From an uncultured Bacteroidales bacterium (GTDB taxonomy: Bacteria > Bacteroidota > Bacteroidia > Bacteroidales > Tenuifilaceae): DNA of 64,000 nt. Below the pieces are notes generated by a model. The model worked only from the letters and a program-made list of their open reading frames with translations, was not told where the DNA came from and did not search any database. The stretch spans positions 1-64,000 of the forward strand of contig CALBBQ010000028.1 of NCBI GenBank assembly GCA_937926785.1, written 5' to 3'. Numbering within the stretch: the stretch's first letter is position 1; every line of letters begins with the position of its first letter. Made by a program: the position numbers and the translations under genes. Shown here in pieces: positions 38,197 through 47,906 of the stretch.

Positions 38197-38658
38197 ATGG
38201 AAATAGACCCAATCTTACAGAAGTATCCAAAGAGCAGGGATTACCTGATAGAGATACTTCACGATATCCAAAATGCGCATCCGCAAAGCTATATACCTCC
38301 TGAGGTTGTAACACGGGTGGCCAAACACCTGAACGTAAAGCAAGCCCAGGTTTATGGTGTTATTGGCTACTACTCCATGCTAAGTGCAAAGCCACGTGGT
38401 AGATATGTAATCCGCGTTTGCGCGTCGCCAATATGCAACTTGATGGGAAGCAGTAATCTGATAGATTACCTTAAAGAAAAGTTAAAGGTTGATATTGGCC
38501 AAACCACACCTGACGGGCTTTTTACTTTGGAAACCACTGAATGTTTGGGCAACTGTGCTGCTGCCCCGGCTATGATGATAAACCAGGAGATGTATGGCAG
38601 CCTGACCACCGGAATGGTGGACATCCTGCTTGAGCAGTACTCCAAATCACACAAGTAA
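38197..38658 (+). CDS. NuoE-like [2Fe-2S] subunit of NAD-dependent formate dehydrogenase
   Basis: YVIRVCASPICNLMGSSNLIDYL...LETTECLGNCAAAPAMMINQEMYGSLT. Confidence 0.9.
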   Translation: MEIDPILQKYPKSRDYLIEILHDIQNAHPQSYIPPEVVTRVAKHLNVKQAQVYGVIGYYSMLSAKPRGRYVIRVCASPICNLMGSSNLIDYLKEKLKVDIGQTTPDGLFTLETTECLGNCAAAPAMMINQEMYGSLTTGMVDILLEQYSKSHK

Positions 38659-38669
38659 AAACTGTTACC

Positions 38670-39926
38670 ATGCTAAAAGAGTACCGCATAGCGCTAAGAA
38701 ACTCGGGGCTCATAAACCCTGAAAGCATTGAGGAGTTCATTGCTGCCGACGGCTACCAGGCACTCCGAAAAGCCTTGCGAAGCGAACCCCTTGGAATTTA
38801 TGAGGAGATCTATGAATCGGGTTTACGCGGAAGAGGCGGTGCCGGATTCTCTACCGGCGCTAAGGAAAAGGCTGCAGCCGTGATATGCTCCGACTGCGAT
38901 AAGTACGTCATTTGCAACGCCGACGAGGGTGAGCCGGGTACCTTTAAGGACAGGGTAATCATGGAGACCGATCCGCATACCCTGATTGAAGGAATGACTA
39001 TTGCTGCCTACAGCATTGGTGCCCACCGAGGTTTCATATACATAAGGGGAGAGTACGAGCTCAGCATCAGACGTCTAACCTTGGCCATCGAACAGGCTTA
39101 TCAGCATGGTTTCTTGGGGAATAATATCTTAGGGAGCGGTTTTAACTTCGACCTTGAGATACGCCGTGGTGCTGGTTCGTACCTTTGCGGCGAGGAGCTC
39201 ACGCTCATTGAGTCGGTTGAAGGGAAAAGGGGGTATCCGCGAATTAAACCACCCTATCCGGCCGAGAAAGGCTTATGGGGTTCGCCAACTCTTATAAACA
39301 ATGTTGAAACCCTTGCCAACTTCCCGCAAATCATTTTAAATGGCGCTAAGTGGTACCGTTCCATTGGAACCGAAAATTCACCCGGAACTAAAATCTTCAC
39401 CATCAGCGGCGATGTTGTTAACCCCGGTTACTACGAGTATCCCATGGGTATCACCCTTAGAGAACTAATCTTTGATGTTGCCGGTGGAATTAAAAACAAC
39501 AAACCATTCGGTACGGCGTTGCTGGGTGGAGCAGCCGGAACCTTTGCTGCGGAAAATCAGCTTGATGTTCAAATGAGCTACGACAAGCTTAAGGAGGTTG
39601 GGCTAACGTTGGGGTCGGGGGCGGTTATCGTTCTTGATTCAACTCGCAACGTTAACCAAACCATGCTGTCTATTTTGAAGTTCTTTAAACATGAGAGCTG
39701 TGGAAAATGCATCCCTTGCAGGATTGGCACAACGCAGCTTTACGAAACTTTAGCAAACGAGTTGAAAAGTCCAACATTTAACCCTAATAAGGTTTATCGG
39801 GAACTGGTATGGCAAGCCGAATTAATGGCTCGTACATCACTCTGTCCGCTTGGGCAATCGCCAGTACTCCCGCTTAAAAGCTTACACGATAATCTGATGG
39901 CATTACTAACCGCATCAAACGCATAA
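38670..39926 (+). CDS. NuoF-like FMN/NADH-binding subunit of formate dehydrogenase
   Basis: SGLRGRGGAGFSTGAKEKAA; CNADEGEPGTFKDRVIMETDPHTLIEGM; ESCGKCIPCRIGTTQLYE. Confidence 0.93.
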   Translation: MLKEYRIALRNSGLINPESIEEFIAADGYQALRKALRSEPLGIYEEIYESGLRGRGGAGFSTGAKEKAAAVICSDCDKYVICNADEGEPGTFKDRVIMETDPHTLIEGMTIAAYSIGAHRGFIYIRGEYELSIRRLTLAIEQAYQHGFLGNNILGSGFNFDLEIRRGAGSYLCGEELTLIESVEGKRGYPRIKPPYPAEKGLWGSPTLINNVETLANFPQIILNGAKWYRSIGTENSPGTKIFTISGDVVNPGYYEYPMGITLRELIFDVAGGIKNNKPFGTALLGGAAGTFAAENQLDVQMSYDKLKEVGLTLGSGAVIVLDSTRNVNQTMLSILKFFKHESCGKCIPCRIGTTQLYETLANELKSPTFNPNKVYRELVWQAELMARTSLCPLGQSPVLPLKSLHDNLMALLTASNA

Positions 39927-39930
39927 CCAC

Positions 39931-42654
39931 ATGGGAAAAGTTTCAATATATATAGATGACAGAGAGGTGATGGCCGAGCAAGGGGCCAACCTTTTGCACG
40001 AAGCCCGTAAAAACGGGATTAACATCCCCGGCCTGTGCTATCACCCCAAGCTAACTCCCACAGGGGCGTGTAGGTTATGCCTGGTAAAGGTGGAAGGGCA
40101 ACGTGGAATGGTTGCTTCATGCACCCTTGCTGTGAAAGAGGGCATGCATGTTACTGCCTTTGACCAGGAGCTGGAGGATACCCGGCGTTTCCTGCTCGAT
40201 TACCTCATCAGCGAGCAAAATATTGACTACGATAACACTTACCCCGATGAGCTGAGGGAACTCATGTTCCGTTACGGGCTTCACTTGCCACAGAACCGCT
40301 TCTTTAAACCGGTGAAACCGCATGCTGAGTTTAAGGTCGATAGCAGCTCGCCCGTGCTCACCTACGACCCCTCAAAGTGTATCAAGTGTTTCCGTTGCAT
40401 AAAGGCTTGCGATGAGGTTCAGGGGAAAAATGTGCTATCGTTTTACGAACGCGGACTGGCCTCGTACATTGTAGCAGGAATGGGCGTGTGGGGCGAGAGT
40501 GAGTGCGATGGCTGTGGCGAGTGCATTCAGCTGTGCCCAACCGGTGCTATTGTTGAAAAACCAAACAGGAATATCATAAACCTCAGCAAGGTGGAACGTA
40601 GGGTTCGCACCACGTGTCCATACTGTGGGGTAGGTTGCCAAATCGAGCTGCTGGTTCAGAACGGCCGGATTGTTCGAAGCAATGGGGTGGAAGGCGTTCT
40701 CCCTAACGATGGTCGCCTATGTGTAAAGGGCAGGTTCGGCTACGAGTTTGTTCACAGCCCCGAAAGGTTAACAAAACCATTAATCCGTAAGAACGATGTG
40801 TTTGTTGAAGCCACATGGGACGAGGCGCTTAGCCTGATTGCCACGAAATTTGGGGAACTTATACAAAAGTACGGTCCCGATGCCCTTGCCGGATACGCTT
40901 CGGCTAAGTGTACCAACGAGGATAACTACATCTTCCAAAAGTTTGTAAGAACCGTATTTGGAACCAACAACATCGACTACTGTACACGCCTTTGCCATGC
41001 CTCCACTGTTACCGCCATGCTACGCTCCATTGGCGATGGTGCGGGTAGCAACTCCATTCAGGATTTTGAAACCACCGATTGCCTGGTGGTAACCGGAAAC
41101 AACATCATCGAAACACACCCTGTAACCGCCACCTACGTTAAACGTGGTGCTGCTCGTGGAATGAAAATAATTGTGATTGACCCCAAGTGGACTCCCTTGG
41201 TAAGCTACGCCACCTTGTGGCTACAGCCCCGACTGGGTACCGATGTGGCGCTGCTCAACGGCATGGTTCGCGAAATCATAGCGAATAACTGGGTTGATCA
41301 CGATTTTATACAGAACAGGATAGACGGGGGGATGCAGTCGTTTCTGGAGTTAAAGAATCTGGTTGATAAGTACACCCCTGAGCATACCGAGTCCATTACC
41401 GGTGTTAGCGCCGATAAAATTAAGGAGGCCGCACGTATTTATGCCACCGCCAAAACAGCCATGGTTGCCACAGGCATGGGTATGAGCCAGCAAGTTACCG
41501 GAACCCATAACGTGTTCAGCTTGCTGAACATGATCCTTATCACCGGAAAAATAGGAAAGGAGCGTTGCGGGATTGACCCGCCCCGTGGGCAAAACAACGT
41601 TCAGGGAGCCACCGATGTGGGTTGCCATCCAGGCATGTATCCCGGATACATCCCCGTATCGAACGATGAGAATAGACGTAGGGTTGCCGGGGTATGGAAT
41701 GTGCCTTTCGACAGCCTATCGGCAAAACCGGGATTAACCACCGTGGAGATTATGCAGGCAGCCTACGATGGGAAAATAAAAGGTTTATACATCATGGGCG
41801 AGAACCCCATGATTAGCGATCCAAACCTGAATCATACCGAGGAAGCACTCAAAAAGCTGGAGTTCCTGGTGGTTCAGGATATCTTTCACACCGAAACCAC
41901 CCGGTTTGCTCACGTTATACTACCCGCCTCAGCTTGGGCTGAGAAGAATGGAACGTTTGTGAACAGCGACCGGCGCGTGCTGCGTGTTCGCAAGGCTATA
42001 GAATGCCCCGGGGAGGCGCGCGAGGATTGGAAAATCATTCACGAACTTGCCGGTAGAATGGGCAAACCAATGCCCGTTTATGCCGATGAGTCCGAAATAT
42101 TTGATGAGCTGGCAAAGGTGACGCCAATAATGGCGGGAATTTCCCATGCACGAATCGAAGAGCACGGAATACAGTGGCCTTGCCCAACTCCTGAGCATCC
42201 GGGTACATCAACACTTTATATCGATAGGTTCAACACTCCCAGCGGGAAAGCCAGGCTTTATCCGGTTGACCACGTGGACCAAACCGAACACGCCACACCG
42301 GAGTACCCGTTCATACTCAACTCCGGCCGAATCCTATACCACTACCACACCGGTACCATGAGCCGGCGGAATAAGCCTTTAACCGATTTTACCAATGCCC
42401 ACTACGTGATTATGCACCCAAACGATGCGGTTAAGAATGGGATTAAGCCAAACACTAAGGTGAGGATAACCTCAGCCCGGGGATCGCTTGATACCTATGT
42501 TCGTATTGCCGATGAGGTGCTGGAGGGGGAGCTGTTCATGCCATGGCACTTCACCGAGGCTCAGGTGAACCGCCTCACCCGCGATGAGCTTGACCCCTAT
42601 AGCCGTATTGCACCATTTAAGATTTCGGCGGTCAGGGTCGAAGCTATTGATTAG
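39931..42654 (+). CDS. Formate dehydrogenase alpha subunit (Mo/W-bis-PGD, Cys type) with N-terminal ferredoxin domains
   Basis: 2Fe-2S domain CYHPKLTPTGACRLC; 4Fe-4S CIKCFRCIKAC and CDGCGECIQLCPTGA; TTCPYCGVGCQIELLV; catalytic-site context DYCTRLCHASTVTAM with TGC at 40993-40995. Confidence 0.93.
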   Translation: MGKVSIYIDDREVMAEQGANLLHEARKNGINIPGLCYHPKLTPTGACRLCLVKVEGQRGMVASCTLAVKEGMHVTAFDQELEDTRRFLLDYLISEQNIDYDNTYPDELRELMFRYGLHLPQNRFFKPVKPHAEFKVDSSSPVLTYDPSKCIKCFRCIKACDEVQGKNVLSFYERGLASYIVAGMGVWGESECDGCGECIQLCPTGAIVEKPNRNIINLSKVERRVRTTCPYCGVGCQIELLVQNGRIVRSNGVEGVLPNDGRLCVKGRFGYEFVHSPERLTKPLIRKNDVFVEATWDEALSLIATKFGELIQKYGPDALAGYASAKCTNEDNYIFQKFVRTVFGTNNIDYCTRLCHASTVTAMLRSIGDGAGSNSIQDFETTDCLVVTGNNIIETHPVTATYVKRGAARGMKIIVIDPKWTPLVSYATLWLQPRLGTDVALLNGMVREIIANNWVDHDFIQNRIDGGMQSFLELKNLVDKYTPEHTESITGVSADKIKEAARIYATAKTAMVATGMGMSQQVTGTHNVFSLLNMILITGKIGKERCGIDPPRGQNNVQGATDVGCHPGMYPGYIPVSNDENRRRVAGVWNVPFDSLSAKPGLTTVEIMQAAYDGKIKGLYIMGENPMISDPNLNHTEEALKKLEFLVVQDIFHTETTRFAHVILPASAWAEKNGTFVNSDRRVLRVRKAIECPGEAREDWKIIHELAGRMGKPMPVYADESEIFDELAKVTPIMAGISHARIEEHGIQWPCPTPEHPGTSTLYIDRFNTPSGKARLYPVDHVDQTEHATPEYPFILNSGRILYHYHTGTMSRRNKPLTDFTNAHYVIMHPNDAVKNGIKPNTKVRITSARGSLDTYVRIADEVLEGELFMPWHFTEAQVNRLTRDELDPYSRIAPFKISAVRVEAID

Positions 42655-42835
42655 TTGAAAATGGGGTTTGTTGATGGTTGATATTTAAAACTCTTTGGGG
42701 CTTTAAAAAATACAAATGCCAGACGTTTTTTCCCTAGCGGGGTGAAATTACAATTCCCTGCTAACCATCAACCACCATTGAACAACTTTCAACGAACAAC
42801 CATCATTTTTTAACGAACAAACACCAACGAACCTC

Positions 42836-43222
42836 CCCAGTCATGGTGAGCGTACTCAAACCATGAATACCCCTTTCGCCACTGCCGCATACTGTTATAC
42901 TCACCGCAGGCCAAGCATCTCCGAGCCTTTCACCCCTGGGCTCCGCTTGAGGTGACCCATTGAAGGCTATCAACAAATTCTACTCTTGGCTTAGGGTTAC
43001 CGCATTGCGATGCAAAGCTTTTCATCTGGTCTTTGGGTTGGTTCATGCGTGCATCGCTGAAATTTGCCAGCTCATTTGACCCATGACTAAAGTCATGGGC
43101 TATATGATTGCTTGCAGATTTTCTTCGAACAACGAACAAACATCAACGAACAATGAGCTTCACCTCCGTTGCCAACTTTCCCCACTTACCCCTCAACTCC
43201 GCTCGGGGTGACAAACGCGTAG
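42836..43222. repeat. Composite dispersed intergenic repeat, copy 2
   Basis: Unit A (CCCAGTCATGGTGAGCG...AAGCATCTC...CTCCGCT.GAGGTGAC), unit B (TACCGCATTGCGATGCA...CATGCGTGCATCGC...CCCATGACTAAAGTCATGGGCTAT), then CCTCAACTCCGCTCGGGGTGACAAACGCGTAG. Confidence 0.75.
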
Positions 43223-43256
43223 TAATCAACCAACAACCACCAACTATCCCTGAAAG

Positions 43257-44471
43257 CTATGCTTGAAGAATTCGGCGCGTGATCATTCGTACCGGAAAGC
43301 GTGCAGCCAAATACCCAATGGCTAAAACAACTATGAGAATGAGCAGCATGTCGAGCGCCTGAACCTCCACCGGGTAGGCGTCGATAATGAAGTTGCCTCG
43401 CCCTTCCAGTTTCAGCACTTTAAAGGTTGTTTGTAGCCAGCAGGTGAACAAACCAGCGGCTATGCCAATTATGCTGCCACCAATGGAGATGAGCATCCCT
43501 TCAAAAAGAAATATCTTTTGGATGAGCCTATTGCTTGCTCCAAGGCTCTTTAGTGTTTCTACATCGGCGCGTTTATCGATAATGAGCATGGATAAAGCCC
43601 CAACAATGTTGAATGACGCTATGATAAGTATCAGTACGAGAATGAGAGCAATGGCAAACTTCTCCGATTTCATGGTACGGTAAAGCGATTCGTTTTGCTG
43701 GTAGCGGTCCAGTACCCTATAGCTATTGCCCAGTATTGCTTCGATATTGACCTTAACTTTTTCCGGGTTTGCGTGTTTTTGAAGCTTTATCTCAATGGCG
43801 TTCACGGTGAGTGAATCGTACATGGTAAGGCCGCGGGCAAACTCGATGGGGGTGATAACATAGCGGGTATCAAAATCCTGCTCAATGGCAAACACCCCTG
43901 ATGGCATTATGGCCTTTTTATTAAAGGCGGCATCGGCCGGTAGGTTTTTACCCCTGCGGGGTATGTAAATGAAAAGCGGGTCGAAGTGGGCCAGGTTGGC
44001 GTTCAGGTAGTAGGCCACTCCTTGTCCAACTACAGCCATAGGCTGGCTTCCGACCCATAGCTTAAAATCGCCATCTATCATTTTACTTTTTAGGCCGGTT
44101 AGCTCACTGTAGTTTCTGCTAACCCCTTTAATAATCCCAATATGCTGTTTCCCGCGGTACCGGAACAGGGCGTTTTCCTCAACAACCTCTGCAAAAACTA
44201 CCACTTCGGGCATGGCTCTGATTCTATCGAAAGCAGGTATGTCGATTCGAAACGACTTCCCTTCGCGGATTTCAATCTTTAAATCGGCATCGATATTTGA
44301 GTAGAGTTTAGCAATCAGCGAGTCGAAACCGTTGAAAACCGAAAGCACCACTACCAGTGCCATCACTCCCGTGGCTACGCCTACCACAGAGATAAGAGAG
44401 ATGATGTTGATGATGTTGTGCGATTTCTTGGCGAACAGGTACCTACGCGCTATGTATAGTGGAACATTCAT
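43257..44471 (-). CDS. LolC/LolE-type ABC transporter permease
   Basis: YIARRYLFAKKSHNIINIISLISVVGVATGVMALVVVLSVFNGFDSL; ALSMLIIDKRADVETLKSLGASNRLIQKIFLFEGMLI. Confidence 0.93.
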   Translation of the reverse strand: MNVPLYIARRYLFAKKSHNIINIISLISVVGVATGVMALVVVLSVFNGFDSLIAKLYSNIDADLKIEIREGKSFRIDIPAFDRIRAMPEVVVFAEVVEENALFRYRGKQHIGIIKGVSRNYSELTGLKSKMIDGDFKLWVGSQPMAVVGQGVAYYLNANLAHFDPLFIYIPRRGKNLPADAAFNKKAIMPSGVFAIEQDFDTRYVITPIEFARGLTMYDSLTVNAIEIKLQKHANPEKVKVNIEAILGNSYRVLDRYQQNESLYRTMKSEKFAIALILVLILIIASFNIVGALSMLIIDKRADVETLKSLGASNRLIQKIFLFEGMLISIGGSIIGIAAGLFTCWLQTTFKVLKLEGRGNFIIDAYPVEVQALDMLLILIVVLAIGYLAARFPVRMITRRILQA

Positions 44472-44476
44472 CAGGA

Positions 44477-45247
44477 TTATCGCTTACGGGCTATGTAAAG
44501 TATTTCGTCTTTGGGCAATGCGTAGTATACCACTTCCTGTGGCGGCAGCTGTTTCACAAAATCATCCTCCAGAACATCGAATCCTACCGATGCAAGTCGT
44601 TGAGCGTAGTCGCGGCCGTATAGGCGCAGGTGGTCTCGTTGCTGGAAATATTTCTCTCTAAGCTCAGGGGTATTGTACTCGGGATTTTCAAGAGTTTTTT
44701 CCATGGACAGATCCATGGGAACCTGGAGTATTGCGAAACCTCCCGGTTTGAGTACGCGGAGTATCTCTGTCATTGCCTGTCGGTCATTGTCAACGTGCTC
44801 CAACACGTGGTTGCAAATCACAATGTCAAAGGTATTATCGGCAAAAGGCATTGCCTGCACATCGAGCTTCACATCGGCCCAGGGCGAAATAAGATCGGCA
44901 GTGGTGTACTCAATGTTCTTCAATCGTCTGATGGGTTTTATGAAACAGTACTCAGGGGCAATATGAAGAACCTTACGGGGTGCGGTAAAAAAATCGGTTT
45001 TTCTCTGAAGGTATAGCCATATTAGCCGATGCCGTTCCAGCGACAAGGAATTAGGTGCCAGGGCGTTTTCCCGGACTGTCAGTCTGCCGTAGGGCAACAG
45101 CTTGCGGTACTTAACCCCATCAATGGGATCCTGATACCGGCCTCCCCTGTAAAACAGCCCCAAAACTTTCATGAAAAGCGATGCGAAATGCTGGAGGTAA
45201 TGACGCGGAATGAACCGGGTGCTAAACGAAACTATACGGCTAATCAT
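44477..45247 (-). CDS. Class I SAM-dependent methyltransferase
   Basis: FDIVICNHVLEHVDNDRQAMTEILRVLKPGGFAILQVPMD. Confidence 0.92.
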   Translation of the reverse strand: MISRIVSFSTRFIPRHYLQHFASLFMKVLGLFYRGGRYQDPIDGVKYRKLLPYGRLTVRENALAPNSLSLERHRLIWLYLQRKTDFFTAPRKVLHIAPEYCFIKPIRRLKNIEYTTADLISPWADVKLDVQAMPFADNTFDIVICNHVLEHVDNDRQAMTEILRVLKPGGFAILQVPMDLSMEKTLENPEYNTPELREKYFQQRDHLRLYGRDYAQRLASVGFDVLEDDFVKQLPPQEVVYYALPKDEILYIARKR

Positions 45248-45257
45248 TGGTAAAAGA

Positions 45258-45596
45258 CTACTCTTTGAGTAATTGGTCTATTTTTTCGATATAGTCGAGC
45301 GAGTCGTCGATGAAAAAGGTTAGCTCAGGTATCACCCTAAGCTGATGACGAACCTTTTTGCCCAGTTCACCACGCAGGAATTTTGAGTTTTCCCTGATGT
45401 GCTCGAGCGTTTTATCGGCATCGGCCGAAGGGAATATGCTGACGTAAACCTTTGCTACCGACAGGTCGGGACTAACCCTAACCTGGGTTACGGTAAGCAT
45501 CTTGCCCGGAAAACGGGCAGCCCCTTCGCGCTGAAAAATCTCGCCCAGTTCCTTTTGCAGCAGACGTCCTACTTTCTGTAGTCGAGTTCCTTCCAT
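45258..45596 (-). CDS. rbfA: Ribosome-binding factor A
   Basis: LLQKELGEIFQRE...MLTVTQVRVSPDLSVAKVYVSIFP...LRVIPELTFFIDDSLDY. Confidence 0.95.
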   Translation of the reverse strand: MEGTRLQKVGRLLQKELGEIFQREGAARFPGKMLTVTQVRVSPDLSVAKVYVSIFPSADADKTLEHIRENSKFLRGELGKKVRHQLRVIPELTFFIDDSLDYIEKIDQLLKE

Positions 45597-45762
45597 ATCC
45601 TTATTTTTTTACAAAGATAACATGTTTTCGTCATGTTTCGGTAACCGTTCATAGGTTGAAGCTTGTGAGTAAACGGTGGTAGGGTATAAAAGGGATAATA
45701 ATGCTCCGATTCCACACTTGAGCCCTAAAAAAATGTTTATTTTGCAGAATAAATCAATTGCA

Positions 45763-47649
45763 ATGGATAGCTACATCGACAGTATTACCCAGTTTAAGCG
45801 CAGATATAGTGTTGAGGTAATGGTTGGTGGCACCCCTCTTGGGGGGCAAAACCCGATTCGGGTACAAACCATGACCACAACTGATACCAATAACAAGCAG
45901 GCCACTGTGGAGCAGTGTATCAGGGCCATTGAGGCAGGCGCTGAGTATGTCCGTATTACCACCCAGGGCACGCGCGAAGCGGCTAACCTACAAAACATTA
46001 AGCAAGAGCTAACGGCTAAGGGCTTCAAAACGCCTTTGATTGCCGATGTGCATTTTAACCCGGCAGCTGCGCTAGAGGCAGCAAAGCATGTTGAAAAAGT
46101 ACGAATAAATCCGGGAAACTTTGTCGACCCAAGGGCTAAGTTCCAGGAAATGTCCTATACTGAACAGGAGTACCAGACCGAGTTGGACAGAATTGAGCAA
46201 AAGCTCTTGCCCCTTATAGAACTTTGCCGTAGCCGAAACGTTGCCATTCGGGTGGGTGTTAACCACGGTTCGCTCTCGGACAGGATTATGAGCCGCTATG
46301 GTGATACGCCCGGTGGAATGGTGGAATCGGCCATGGAGTTTCTGAGGATTTTCCGTAAGCATGGTTTCAACAACATCGCAATCTCAATGAAATCGAGCAA
46401 TACGCGGGTTATGGTACAAGCCGTAAGGCTTTTAGTGGCAACCATGAAACGCGAAGACATGCACTACCCCCTTCACCTGGGTGTTACAGAGGCGGGCGAT
46501 GGCGAGGATGGACGAATAAAATCGGCTGTTGGCATTGGTGCCCTCCTTTCCGATGGGATAGGCGATACCATTCGTGTTTCGCTCACCGAGGAACCCGAAA
46601 ACGAGGTGCCTGTTGCAAGAAAACTGGTCGGTTACTTTACAAACCGAGTAACCTCACCAACGCTTAATCCCATTCAGTCATTCCCGTATAACCCCTTTGA
46701 GTACAACCGAAGAGCCACCATTGATGTGCAAGGCATAGGTGGGGAAAACCCGCCCCGCGTATTTGCATTCATCCATGGTTCTTTTAACGCAGATGTAGCT
46801 AATGCCTGGGGTTGGCATTTTAATCCCACGCAAAACCGATGGCTACGTTCCGACACCGCTCCCGATTTTTTTGTGGTTCCCGGTTTCGAGCCAACCGGTA
46901 GCCTTGTCGGTTTACCAATCGTTTCGGAACAGAACTCCCACTTCAAATTGTTAAAGGTTGACGAGTTTCTTAAGCATCACACTTCATCAACCGTACTGAT
47001 AAATGTAACCTATTCCGATTTGTTCAACCCTGGTCTAATATCGAAACTAAAGGATAATCACGAAATCGTTCTACTTCTCTCAACATCAAATACAAATGGT
47101 TTTGCAGAGCAACGCGCTGCAGTTATTGAGCTGATGAGGCAAGGCGTTAAAACGCCTGTAGTTACAGCCAGAAACTATACCGAAACCAGTAGAGAAGATT
47201 TCCAGCTCAAAGCAGCAGCCGATTTGGGCGGTTTACTTATCGATGGGTTGATTGACGGAATCATGCTAACCGCCCCGGGACAGACACCAGCAGCCATAAG
47301 CGGAACCGCTTTTGCAATTCTACAGGCAGCCCGAACGCGCATCACCAAGACCGAGTATATTGCCTGCCCAGGGTGTGGCCGTACCTTATTTAACCTTCAG
47401 CAAACGCTTCAAAAGGTAAGGTTAGCCACCTTGCACCTTAAAGGATTGAAAATTGGGGTTATGGGCTGCATTGTGAATGGCCCCGGCGAAATGGCTGATG
47501 CCGATTACGGCTATGTTGGAGCAGGCCCGGGTCGCATTACCCTTTACAAGGGTAAAGTAGTTGTAAAAAAGAATATACCCGAGGAACAGGCAATTGAGGA
47601 ACTGATTGCGTTAATCAAAGCGAATGGCGACTGGCTTGAGAAGGAATAG
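45763..47649 (+). CDS. ispG: 4-hydroxy-3-methylbut-2-en-1-yl diphosphate synthase (large three-domain form)
   Basis: VMVGGTPLGGQNPIRVQTMTTTDT; C-terminal CPGCGRTLFNLQ and MGCIVNGPGEMADADYGYVGAGPG. Start chosen at MDSYIDS. Confidence 0.96.
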   Translation: MDSYIDSITQFKRRYSVEVMVGGTPLGGQNPIRVQTMTTTDTNNKQATVEQCIRAIEAGAEYVRITTQGTREAANLQNIKQELTAKGFKTPLIADVHFNPAAALEAAKHVEKVRINPGNFVDPRAKFQEMSYTEQEYQTELDRIEQKLLPLIELCRSRNVAIRVGVNHGSLSDRIMSRYGDTPGGMVESAMEFLRIFRKHGFNNIAISMKSSNTRVMVQAVRLLVATMKREDMHYPLHLGVTEAGDGEDGRIKSAVGIGALLSDGIGDTIRVSLTEEPENEVPVARKLVGYFTNRVTSPTLNPIQSFPYNPFEYNRRATIDVQGIGGENPPRVFAFIHGSFNADVANAWGWHFNPTQNRWLRSDTAPDFFVVPGFEPTGSLVGLPIVSEQNSHFKLLKVDEFLKHHTSSTVLINVTYSDLFNPGLISKLKDNHEIVLLLSTSNTNGFAEQRAAVIELMRQGVKTPVVTARNYTETSREDFQLKAAADLGGLLIDGLIDGIMLTAPGQTPAAISGTAFAILQAARTRITKTEYIACPGCGRTLFNLQQTLQKVRLATLHLKGLKIGVMGCIVNGPGEMADADYGYVGAGPGRITLYKGKVVVKKNIPEEQAIEELIALIKANGDWLEKE

Positions 47650-47906
47650 GATTATTTTGAGTCAGAGTTCGAAAAGCGCAAACCAAGAATTATTGGCTTA
47701 TTAACCTAATGGTGATGCACCCATAGAGGAAGCTACAGAGAGAACCATTAATAGCATCAAAATATATTAACCCCAAGCGTGTGTTGTGCCAATTTGAGCT
47801 TTCACTCAATGCTTGTTTTAAAGCATTTCAGGCAGAACTTCATTACAGTTACACTTTTTGATGCAATCCTATTGTGTTTGTGTTCAAAATGGAGTAATAT
47901 TGATAC

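Noticed and set aside
42790-43155. CAACGAACAA repeats as a CRISPR-like array
   Set aside because: Units are short, degenerate and irregularly spaced, with no uniform spacers.
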